DNA of 7,222 nt from an uncultured Clostridium sp. (GCA_900554565.1 USHX01000042.1:1-7222), one strand, 5' to 3'. Counted from the stretch's first letter, positions 1 through 4,988 are shown. Notes: generated by a model not told the origin, from the letters alone. Numbers and translations: made by a program.

Positions 1-263
1 ACTCTTACTAATTCTACTTTTTCAACTAATGGTGAATGTACTAAGAATGTTTTTTCAACACCTACACCGTAAGAGATTTTTCTTACTGTGAATGTTTTGT
101 TAACTCCTCCACCTTGTACTTTTATTATTATTCCTTCAAATACTTGGATTCTTTCTTTGTTTCCTTCTTTGATTCTTACGTGTACTCTTACTGTGTTACC
201 AACTTTTAATTCTGGTATTTTATTTTTTAATTGTTCATGTTCTATAGATTTTATGATATCCAT
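1..263 (-). CDS. rplS: 50S ribosomal protein L19, 3' end cut by window edge
   Basis: L19 sits at the 30S-50S interface and is a structural protein of the large subunit. The 87 visible residues begin MDIIKSIEHEQLKNK and contain the family's beta-barrel core: VGNTVRVHVRI, then KERIQVFEGIIIKVQGGGVNKTFTVRKISYGVGVEK. About 30 C-terminal residues, usually a basic tail, lie beyond base 1, judged from the usual length near 115. The start at 263 is set by an AAGGAGG site ending about ten bases upstream. It is the last gene seen in the ylxM-ffh-rpsP-khpA-rimM-trmD-rplS run, 62 bases after the trmD stop, and the gap carries a probable L19 leader. The family identity is clear; only the end is unseen. Confidence 0.97.
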   Translation of the reverse strand, partial: MDIIKSIEHEQLKNKIPELKVGNTVRVHVRIKEGNKERIQVFEGIIIKVQGGGVNKTFTVRKISYGVGVEKTFLVHSPLVEKVELVR

Positions 264-289
264 CTTAGAATTTCCTCCTTTTCTTTTTT

Positions 290-322
290 CCCTGAGCGGT
301 GCATCTTTGTTGTGCACTTCCT
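290..322 (-). promoter_or_regulatory. candidate ribosomal protein L19 leader RNA
   Basis: Between the trmD stop and the rplS ribosome binding site lies a compact GC-richer element in otherwise A/T-rich spacer. On the minus strand it contains GTGC (317-314) and GCAC (302-299), which can pair around an 11-base loop, followed by CCGCTCAGGG and an A-rich run leading into AAGGAGG. L19 leaders are known autoregulatory RNA elements upstream of rplS in Bacillota, and position and size fit. I cannot confirm a match to the family model, and the 4-bp stem alone is weak. The inference is that free L19 binds here to repress its own translation. Confidence 0.5.
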
Positions 323-325
323 TTT

Positions 326-995
326 CTAGCCTTTTTCTAATAAATCAGGCCTTTTATTTTTTGTTATTTCTAGCGATTTTTGTTTTCGCCATTGTTCTAT
401 TTTTTGGTGATGTCCTGAAAGTAATACTTCTGGAACTCTTTCACCTTCAAATATTTCTGGTCTTGTATATTGCGGATATTCTAATAGTCCATTTGAAAAA
501 CTTTCTTCTTTTATAGATTCTTCTTTCAAAACTCCTTCTACATATCTGCTTACACTATCGATTAGCACCATTGCTGGAAGTTCTCCCCCTGTTAGTACAT
601 AATCTCCAATTGATATTTCTTCATCCACAATTTTATCTAACACTCTTTGGTCTATTCCTTCATAGTGTCCACAAAGTATTATCAAATGTTCTTGTTTTGC
701 AAGTGTTTCCACTGTATTTTGATTTAGTTTTTTTCCTTGTGGTGACATGTATATAACTTTGGCATTTTCATCTTTTATTGATTGATATGCTCTATATACA
801 ACATCTGGCATCATTACCATGCCGAGCTCCACCACCATATGGAGTATCATCTACTTTTTTATGTTTGTCTTGTGAAAAATCTCTGATATTAACTAGGTTT
901 ATATCAATTTTTTTGTTTTGCACTGCTTTTCCTATTATGCTTTGTTTTAAACTATCAAACATTTCTGGAAAAAGCGTTAAAACATCAAATTTCAT
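326..995 (-). CDS. trmD: tRNA (guanine-N1)-methyltransferase TrmD, interrupted by a +1 shift
   Basis: TrmD uses S-adenosylmethionine to make m1G37, next to the anticodon of tRNAs reading CUN, CCN and CGG, which prevents +1 frameshifting. The start at 995 (MKFDVLTLFPEMF) is fixed by GGAGG at 1005-1001; an ATG at 1007 overlaps that site and is rejected. Frame 0 runs to Ala57 in YGGGA and then meets CGG (824-822); without base 824 the protein continues GMVMMPD to a 222-residue product. Family motifs follow: MSPQG (83-87), CGHYEGIDQRV (108-118), IGDYVLTGGELPAM (129-142), DSVSR with the conserved Arg150, LEYPQYTRP (171-179) and LLSGHH (191-196), the trefoil-knot SPOUT fold. Glu164 stands where the catalytic Asp (E. 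coli Asp169) is expected. Frame 0 alone ends at 792 after about 67 residues and could not be active. It follows rimM by 19 bases. The options are programmed frameshift, mutation or sequence error. Confidence 0.93.
821..830 (-). other. candidate +1 frameshift site in trmD (GCT CGG C)
   Basis: Read on the minus strand the site is GGA-GCT-C-GGC-ATG. Frame 0 reads GCT CGG CAT and terminates at 794-792. Skipping C824 gives GCT GGC ATG, encoding the conserved Ala-Gly-Met of the YGGGAGM motif. The next 0-frame codon is CGG, which is otherwise almost unused here. A GGTGGA run lies immediately upstream of the GCT codon and resembles the Shine-Dalgarno stimulator of prfB, but glycine codons of the motif force most of it. 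The extra base is certain in the given sequence; its biological use is inferred. Confidence 0.55.
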
Positions 996-1000
996 TGTTA

Positions 1001-1005
1001 CCTCC
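1001..1005 (-). promoter_or_regulatory. trmD ribosome binding site, decides the start
   Basis: GGAGG lies five bases upstream of the ATG at 995. The alternative in-frame ATG at 1007-1005 overlaps this motif, so it cannot be the start served by it. Confidence 0.85.
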
Positions 1006-1014
1006 ATATTTTTA

Positions 1015-1521
1015 TTAAACTAATCCTGGTAATAAATGAACTATTACTTTTCTATTTGGCATGTCAATTTTCTTTATAACATCAGGTATTGATGGTAAAA
1101 GTATTTGTTTGCCTAGTTCATTTTTTACTACATATATGTCGTTGCTTCCTGTATTGAAAATATCTTCTAAAATTCCTAAAAGTTCGCCTTCTTCTGTATA
1201 TACTTCCAATCCAATCATATCTACTATATAATAAGTTCCTTCTTCTAGTGGCTCTTCATCTGCTCTATCTACAAGTAGGTAACTTTGTCTTAGTAAATCT
1301 GCTTGTTCTGGGTTTTCTATACCTTTGAATTTGATTAATACCATATTTTTGTGATATTTTACTTCTTCAATTTCATATTTTTTATTTTCTTTTTTGTTTT
1401 TGACATATACTGTTTTCATTTTACTAAATCTTTCGATATTTTCTGTAAATGGCATTACTTTTACCATTCCTTTGATTCCGAAAGTATTTACTATTTGTCC
1501 AATTTCAAGATATTTTGTCAT
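1015..1521 (-). CDS. rimM: ribosome maturation factor RimM
   Basis: RimM binds ribosomal protein S19 and helps assemble the head of the 30S subunit. The 168-residue product is close to the usual length of about 170. The N-terminal barrel begins YLEIGQIVNTFGIKGMVKV, with the family's G-x-(I/V)-x-x-x-x-G-(I/L)-x-G signature (about residues 7-18). The C-terminal PRC-barrel half includes YYIVDMIGLEVYTEEGELLG, the TGSNDIYVV segment and the terminal LLPSIPDVIKKIDMPNRKVIVHLLPGLV. An ATG at 1536 abuts the khpA stop, but its nearest AGGA is only three bases away; the ATG at 1521 has GGAG nine bases upstream and is preferred. It sits between khpA and trmD, as in many Bacillota, so 30S maturation and tRNA modification are co-expressed. 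No CGG codon and no frame defect are seen. Confidence 0.95.
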   Translation of the reverse strand: MTKYLEIGQIVNTFGIKGMVKVMPFTENIERFSKMKTVYVKNKKENKKYEIEEVKYHKNMVLIKFKGIENPEQADLLRQSYLLVDRADEEPLEEGTYYIVDMIGLEVYTEEGELLGILEDIFNTGSNDIYVVKNELGKQILLPSIPDVIKKIDMPNRKVIVHLLPGLV

Positions 1522-1530
1522 TTTAATAAA

Positions 1531-1534
1531 CTCC
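1531..1534 (-). promoter_or_regulatory. rimM ribosome binding site, decides the start
   Basis: GGAG lies nine bases upstream of the ATG at 1521 and overlaps the competing ATG at 1536-1534. This favours the shorter 168-residue RimM, which begins at the conserved KYLEIGQI stretch. Confidence 0.7.
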
Positions 1535-1536
1535 AT

Positions 1537-1767
1537 TTATCCTATAAATTCAACTGACACTTTTTTGTGTTCTTTGCTTGCAGCAGCTTTCATAACTGTT
1601 CTGATTGATTTTGCAAGTCTACCTTGTCTTCCAATCACTCTTCCCATGTCACCTTCAGCTACTTTTACTTCAAAAGTAATTGATTTTTCTGTTTCTGTTT
1701 TTGTTATTTCAACAGATTCTTTATTATCAACTAAATTTGTTATAATGGTTTTTAAAAATTCTTCCAT
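1537..1767 (-). CDS. khpA: KH-domain RNA-binding protein KhpA (YlqC)
   Basis: KhpA is a small single-KH protein that binds RNA and, in several Bacillota, pairs with KhpB (Jag) to influence cell division, envelope synthesis and small-RNA metabolism. The 76-residue product is the usual size. The KH signature GxxG is GRQG at residues 46-49 within GDMGRVIGRQGRLAKSIRTV, followed by the helix ending KAAASKEHKKVSVEF. The start at 1767 is chosen because GGAGG (1777-1773) lies five bases upstream; the in-frame ATG at 1779 overlaps that site. It is placed between rpsP and rimM, its normal place in this operon. Its stop codon is immediately followed by the ATG at 1536, so translational coupling to rimM is plausible. 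Confidence 0.95.
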   Translation of the reverse strand: MEEFLKTIITNLVDNKESVEITKTETEKSITFEVKVAEGDMGRVIGRQGRLAKSIRTVMKAAASKEHKKVSVEFIG

Positions 1768-1772
1768 TTTTT

Positions 1773-1777
1773 CCTCC
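1773..1777 (-). promoter_or_regulatory. khpA ribosome binding site, decides the start
   Basis: GGAGG lies five bases before the ATG at 1767. The longer MEEK start at 1779 would have its own ATG fused to this motif, so it is rejected. Confidence 0.85.
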
Positions 1778-1812
1778 ATATTGTTAAACTTTTAAGTTTT
1801 TCCAATTATGAA

Positions 1813-2043
1813 CTATGCGTTTTCGATTAAAGATTTAACTGTATCTGTTGGTTTTGCACCATTTTTGATCCATTTTTCAACTTTTTCTTTATCTAATACT
1901 ATTGTAGCTGGTTCTGTCATTGGGTTGTATGTTCCTAATTTTTCAATTATTTTACCATCTCTTGGAGATTTTGAATCTGCTACTACAATGTGATAAAATG
2001 GAGCTTTTTTCTTTCCTTGTCTTTGTAATCTGATTTTTACCAT
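1813..2043 (-). CDS. rpsP: 30S ribosomal protein S16
   Basis: S16 is an assembly protein of the 30S body. The 76-residue product begins MVKIRLQRQGKKKAPFYHIV and continues VADSKSPRDGKIIEKLGTYNP, the standard S16 core, ending with the WIKNGAKPTDTVKSLI helix that is conserved in the family. The start at 2043 is preceded by GGAGG (2056-2052) with an eight-base gap; a GTG at 2052 overlaps that site and would only add three residues, so it is rejected. It lies 59 bases after ffh and 45 bases before khpA. The 59-base gap is A/T-rich, and I see no terminator in it, so read-through from ffh is likely. There is nothing unusual in the protein. Confidence 0.97.
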   Translation of the reverse strand: MVKIRLQRQGKKKAPFYHIVVADSKSPRDGKIIEKLGTYNPMTEPATIVLDKEKVEKWIKNGAKPTDTVKSLIENA

Positions 2044-2051
2044 ATTTTTCA

Positions 2052-2056
2052 CCTCC
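2052..2056 (-). promoter_or_regulatory. rpsP ribosome binding site, decides the start
   Basis: GGAGG lies eight bases upstream of the ATG at 2043. The possible GTG start at 2052 sits inside the motif and cannot use it. Confidence 0.85.
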
Positions 2057-2102
2057 TACAACTGTTTCTATATATAAATTTAAAAATTTAATAACTTATT
2101 TT

Positions 2103-3456
2103 TTAGAACTTAAAGTTCTTTAAAGTGTTTTCATCAATACCATTTAACAATTTTTTCATTCCACCTTTGTTACTTTTCATCTTTTTCATCATTTTTTGTG
2201 TAAGTTCAAAAGATTTCATGAATTTGTTAAGGTCTTGTACTGTTGTTCCACTTCCTTTTGCTATACGTTGTCTACGACTTGCATTTAAAAGTTTTGGATT
2301 TCTTTTTTCTGCTTTTGTCATAGAACATATCATAGCTTCTATTTTTACAAATTCCTTATCATCTACTTTTACATCTTTTAGTTGGTTCATTCCTGGTATC
2401 ATTTTTAATAATGATGAAAATGAACCCATTTTTCTAATTTGTCTTATTTGTGTTAAGTAGTCATCTAAGTCAAATTCATTTTTTCTAAGTTGTTTTTCTA
2501 ATTTTTCTGCTTGTTCTAAGTCAAATGATTCTTCTGCTTTTTCTATTACTGATAAGATGTCTCCCATTCCTAGTATTCTGCTTGCCATTCTGTCTGGATG
2601 GAATACTTCTATATCACTTAATTTTTCACCAGTTGCTGCAAATTTTATTGGCTTTCCTGTTACTTTTTTTACTGATAATGCTGCACCACCTCTTGTATCA
2701 CCATCTAGTTTTGTTAATACAACTCCATCAATCCCAAGTGTATCATTAAAACTTTGTGCAACATTTACTGCATCTTGACCTGTCATGGCATCTACTACTA
2801 ATAGTATTTCATGTGGTTTTACATTTTTCTTTACTTCTTTTAGTTCTTCCATTAATTGTTCATCTATATGTAAACGACCTGCTGTATCTAATATTACAAC
2901 ATCATTTAATTTTGAGTATGCAACTGACATTGCTTGTTTTGCAATATGTACTACATCTTTTGAGTTTTCGTTTGCAAATACTGGTATGTTTAGTTGTTTA
3001 CCAACTACTTGTAATTGTTTTATAGCTGCTGGTCTGTATACATCACATGCTACTAATAATGGATTTTTTCCTTGTTTTCTAAGTAAGTTAGCAAGTTTTC
3101 CAGATGTTGTTGTTTTTCCTGAACCTTGAAGTCCTACTAGCATTATTACTGTTGGTGGGTTTGGTGTGAAGTTTATTCTACTTTCTGTTCCTCCGAAGTA
3201 ATTCTACTAATTCATCTTTTACTATTTTTACAACTTGCTGTCCTGGTGTTAGTGATTTTAGAACATCTTGCCCTAATGCTTTTTCTTGAATTGTTGCCAT
3301 AAATTCTTTTACTATTTTATAGTTTACATCTGCTTCTAAAAGTGCAAGTTTTACTTCTCTTAACATTTCTTTTAAGTCTGATTCTGTAATTCTTGCTTTT
3401 CCCCTAATTTTTCTTGTTATTTCTTGTAATCTAGAAGATAATCCTTCAAAAGCCAT
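2103..3456 (-). CDS. ffh: Signal recognition particle GTPase Ffh (SRP54), interrupted by a +1 shift
   Basis: Ffh binds 4.5S/6S RNA and signal sequences of nascent chains and hands ribosomes to the FtsY receptor at the membrane. The start at 3456 (MAFEGLSSRLQEI) follows GGAG at 3468-3465. The N domain (1-87) ends in frame 0 with VELL, then CGG AGG leads to a TAG at 3180-3178. Omitting C3195 continues GGTESRINF and TPNPPTVIMLVGLQGSGKTT, giving 450 residues, close to the 446 of B. subtilis. G-domain motifs: GLQGSGKT (108-115), DVYRPAA (138-144), DTAGR (190-194), TKLD (248-251). The methionine-rich M domain has SRRQRIAKGSGT (393-404), the SRP RNA-binding helix-loop. Met105 has no ribosome binding site, so the downstream part is unlikely to be made alone. 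The gene follows ylxM by 19 bases. It is expected to be essential, so a disabling mutation is improbable; programmed shift or sequence error are the main readings. Confidence 0.94.
3189..3201 (-). other. candidate +1 frameshift site in ffh (CTT CGG A)
   Basis: Minus-strand reading is TTA-CTT-C-GGA-GGA. Frame 0 is CTT CGG AGG and terminates six codons after CTT. Skipping C3195 gives the conserved Leu-Gly-Gly that ends the Ffh N domain. CTT is also the P-site codon of the prfB shift (CUU UGA C) and of yeast Ty1 (CUU AGG C), in each case followed by a slowly read codon. CGG and AGG in tandem here are two candidates for slow decoding. The extra base is seen directly; programmed use is inference. 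Confidence 0.55.
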
Positions 3457-3464
3457 ATTTTTCA

Positions 3465-3468
3465 CTCC
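3465..3468 (-). promoter_or_regulatory. ffh ribosome binding site, decides the start
   Basis: GGAG (as AGGAGTG) lies eight bases before the ATG at 3456. A GTG at 3465 overlaps the site and is rejected; MAFEGLS is the normal Ffh N-terminus. Confidence 0.8.
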
Positions 3469-3475
3469 TATTCTT

Positions 3476-3823
3476 TTACACTAGGTAATTTAATTCTTTT
3501 TTTACACTTTCTAATACTGTTGCTACTTGTTTGTCTGAATAATCTTTTTGAATTTTTGTTAATTCAGATAAAGCTTTTTTTATTCTTTTTTCTTGATTTA
3601 ACGTCCTTTTCATAAATTCAAGCTTTTCTTCGTATTCGAAAAGTTTCTTTTCCCCCTTTTTTATTATGTCCCTAACTGCTTGTCTTGTTATGTTATTGTT
3701 TTCTGCTATTTCTGATAGTGACAAATCATTGTTGTAGTAATCATCTATGAATTCATATTGCTTTTCAGTTAACAATTTTCCGTAAAATGTACTTAACATA
3801 CATATTTTTACTTTTTCTTCCAT
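3476..3823 (-). CDS. ylxM: SRP-associated helix-turn-helix protein YlxM (UPF0122)
   Basis: YlxM is a small HTH-containing protein encoded beside ffh in many Bacillota and reported to act with the SRP pathway; its exact role is uncertain. The 115 residues match the family length. A sigma-factor-region-4-like HTH is visible as LTEKQYEFIDDYYNNDLSLSEIAENNNITRQAVRDIIKKGEKKL split over residues 18-61, with the recognition helix in NITRQAVRD. The C-terminal half (about 62-115) is charged, helical and possibly coiled coil (EYEEKLEFM, QEKRIKKALSEL). The start at 3823 has GAGG eight bases upstream. It is the first gene after the operon promoter and is followed 19 bases later by ffh, which supports shared expression. 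No CGG codon or frame defect is seen. Confidence 0.93.
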   Translation of the reverse strand: MEEKVKICMLSTFYGKLLTEKQYEFIDDYYNNDLSLSEIAENNNITRQAVRDIIKKGEKKLFEYEEKLEFMKRTLNQEKRIKKALSELTKIQKDYSDKQVATVLESVKKELNYLV

Positions 3824-3858
3824 AGCTATTACCTCTTTTCTTTTTGTAATGCTAATAT

Positions 3859-3887
3859 ACTTTACACTATTTTTGCTTATTTGTCAA
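3859..3887 (-). promoter_or_regulatory. probable sigma-A promoter of the ylxM-ffh operon
   Basis: Minus strand shows a perfect -35 TTGACA (3887-3882), a 17-base spacer and -10 TAAAGT (3864-3859, four of six consensus bases). The start of transcription would fall near 3852, giving a leader of about 30 bases before the ylxM ATG. It lies after the terminator at 3977-3949, so the operon has an independent start. Confidence 0.75.
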
Positions 3888-3948
3888 TACTTTTCGGGGA
3901 AAAAGTTGAAAAACTAGTATTTTTTACCTATTGTTTTATAAAAATTTC

Positions 3949-3977
3949 AAAATAAAAAAGCATTATAAATTGCTTTT
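3949..3977 (-). terminator. Rho-independent terminator after the 53-residue membrane protein gene
   Basis: On the minus strand AAAAGCA (3977-3971) pairs with TGCTTTT (3962-3956) around an eight-base loop and runs into further T (TTATTTT). The stem is short and A/T-rich, but its position 30 bases after a stop codon and before a new promoter supports termination. Confidence 0.7.
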
Positions 3978-4005
3978 GCAAGATATAATGTTTTATTTTT
4001 ATATT

Positions 4006-4167
4006 TTATGCTCCTGTTATTATGAAATAAATAACTCTAGCTACAACTACTGCACCTAATGTTGCTGCAATTGTTATTAAAACTGTAGCCGTTGGACTTA
4101 GTTTAGCTTTTTTTTCAACTTTTTTGAATTCTTCATTTTGTTTTTCTTCTTTTTTTGTTTCTTCCAT
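4006..4167 (-). CDS. 53-residue single-span membrane protein, function unknown
   Basis: This small gene encodes 53 residues starting MEETKKEEKQ. Residues 1-22 are strongly charged (mostly Glu and Lys) and predicted cytoplasmic; residues about 26-50 (ATVLITIAATLGAVVVARVI then YFII) form one hydrophobic helix broken by a single Arg; the tail is TGA. The start at 4167 has GGAG nine bases upstream (4180-4177). A TATAAT -10 lies at 4211-4206 and a terminator follows at 3977-3949, so it looks like a free-standing transcription unit between the Nudix gene and the SRP operon. I do not recognise the family. SecE, a small single-span translocon subunit, was considered because of size, but its conserved cytoplasmic amphipathic segment is missing. 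Coding status rests on the site, topology and signals rather than homology. Confidence 0.75.
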   Translation of the reverse strand: MEETKKEEKQNEEFKKVEKKAKLSPTATVLITIAATLGAVVVARVIYFIITGA

Positions 4168-4205
4168 AACTATCTTCTCCTTTGTTTTTTCTTTACCGAC
4201 ATTTT

Positions 4206-4211
4206 ATTATA
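4206..4211 (-). promoter_or_regulatory. possible -10 element of the small membrane protein gene
   Basis: A perfect TATAAT lies about 39 bases upstream of the start at 4167. At 17 bases upstream the -35 position reads TATACT, which is weak, so the promoter call is tentative. Confidence 0.45.
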
Positions 4212-4239
4212 TTTTTCATATTTTGTCTAGTATATTTAC

Positions 4240-4271
4240 AAAAAAAGTGTCAAAGATTTTACTCTTTGACA
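4240..4271 (-). terminator. Rho-independent terminator of the Nudix gene
   Basis: On the minus strand TGTCAAAGA (4271-4263) pairs perfectly with TCTTTGACA (4256-4248) around a six-base loop, followed by C and seven T residues (4246-4240). It begins five bases after the stop codon of the Nudix gene. This is a textbook intrinsic terminator. Confidence 0.92.
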
Positions 4272-4276
4272 ACTTT

Positions 4277-4951
4277 TTAATCTGCATTTTCATCTTTAAA
4301 TGCATTTACAATGTCTCTTAATATAGGGGCATTGTTAGGAAAAACTAACCTTTGATCTAGTAAGTTTTCTACTTCATACAATTTTAACCATTCTAAAAAC
4401 TTAGTTTCATTTTTGTCAACTTCATGATTGGCTTTTCTACATTTTTGATAATCCAATAAATATACAATAACACTATGGAATACAACATTACCAGTGTCTT
4501 CATATTTAGTAACATGTTTCGGACCAGCATATACCTTAAACAATTTCAAATCTTCTTGTTTAGCTATTAGTGCTGTTTCTTGTTCCAATTCATTAATAGC
4601 ACATTCTTCATATGTTTCGCCTAATTCAATTGCTCCCCCAGGTAATCCATATTTTTGGCAATCTACTCTTTCCTGAAGATATATTTCTATTTCTCCATTA
4701 ACTTTTCGATAAACCACAATTCCTGTTCCAGGAACTTGTAATGCTCTTTTACCTATATATCTCCGTACCTCTTCAACATAGTTTTCAGTTAGCACAATTC
4801 TTCCGTCTTCCAAAGAATAGTATACTCCATCTATACATGCTGCATTTATTCCATATACTATTATGGCTCCTGTTTCTTTGTCTTTCTCGTAGCCAGTAGT
4901 TTCTTTTCCTAGATACTTATCTCTTAATCTGAATATTTGTTCTAATGTCAT
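4277..4951 (-). CDS. Nudix-family hydrolase with divergent Nudix box
   Basis: Nudix proteins hydrolyse nucleoside diphosphates linked to another group, using metal held by glutamates of the box GX5EX7REUXEEXGU. The 224-residue product has an N-terminal extension (1-70) and a Nudix domain (about 75-195). The box spans residues 106-128: G106, E112, E121, L122, E125 and L128 agree, but the usual Arg is N120, the first Glu of the EE pair is Q124 and the Gly is A127. Metal binding may persist through E121 and E125; activity could be reduced. The start at 4951 has GGGAGAGG (4964-4957) just upstream; a longer ATG at 5017 would overlap the -35 box and is rejected. It is transcribed alone from its own promoter to its own terminator. 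It contains the only in-frame CGG outside the two frameshift sites (Arg63, 4765-4763). The substrate is not predictable. Confidence 0.88.
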   Translation of the reverse strand: MTLEQIFRLRDKYLGKETTGYEKDKETGAIIVYGINAACIDGVYYSLEDGRIVLTENYVEEVRRYIGKRALQVPGTGIVVYRKVNGEIEIYLQERVDCQKYGLPGGAIELGETYEECAINELEQETALIAKQEDLKLFKVYAGPKHVTKYEDTGNVVFHSVIVYLLDYQKCRKANHEVDKNETKFLEWLKLYEVENLLDQRLVFPNNAPILRDIVNAFKDENAD

Positions 4952-4956
4952 AGTAG

Positions 4957-4964
4957 CCTCTCCC
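4957..4964 (-). promoter_or_regulatory. Nudix gene ribosome binding site, decides the start
   Basis: GGGAGAGG ends five bases before the ATG at 4951, favouring MTLEQIF over the ATG at 5017, which has no visible site and lies inside the promoter. Confidence 0.8.
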
Positions 4965-4988
4965 TTCACAAAACAGATTATGTTTTCT

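Noticed and set aside
88..516. Open frame on the plus strand encoding a hydrophobic 142-residue protein
   Set aside because: It lies antisense to rplS and trmD and has the Leu/Phe/Ser-rich look of reverse-read A-rich genes; no ribosome binding site or family features. The same holds for the other plus-strand frames opposite pheT, ffh and rimM.
792..1007. Treating trmD as a simple pseudogene or as two genes
   Set aside because: Both halves keep all conserved motifs apart from one base, there is no other decay, the second half lacks a ribosome binding site, and ffh shows the same kind of break, so decay is the least likely reading.
1768..1812. Small AAACTT/AAGTTT palindrome between rpsP and khpA as a terminator
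   Set aside because: Six weak A/T pairs with a two-base loop and no T tract; the operon is expected to read through.
2103..3143. Separate short Ffh starting at Met105
   Set aside because: No Shine-Dalgarno before this ATG, and it would begin just before the P-loop without the N domain. The sequence between the break and this ATG still encodes conserved Ffh residues.
3189..3201. -1 frameshifting at the ffh break
   Set aside because: Frame restoration requires skipping one base (+1); there is no X XXY YYZ slippery heptamer, and a -1 shift does not restore the protein at this point.
3889..3907. Inverted repeat ACTTTT/AAAAGT upstream of the ylxM -35 box
   Set aside because: Only six A/T-rich base pairs with no T tract on either side; in such A/T-rich DNA this is expected by chance and is not supported as a terminator or operator.
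4006..4167. Assignment of the small membrane protein as SecE
   Set aside because: Size and single span fit, but the conserved SecE cytoplasmic amphipathic helix and hinge are absent, and the usual secE-nusG-ribosomal protein neighbours are missing.
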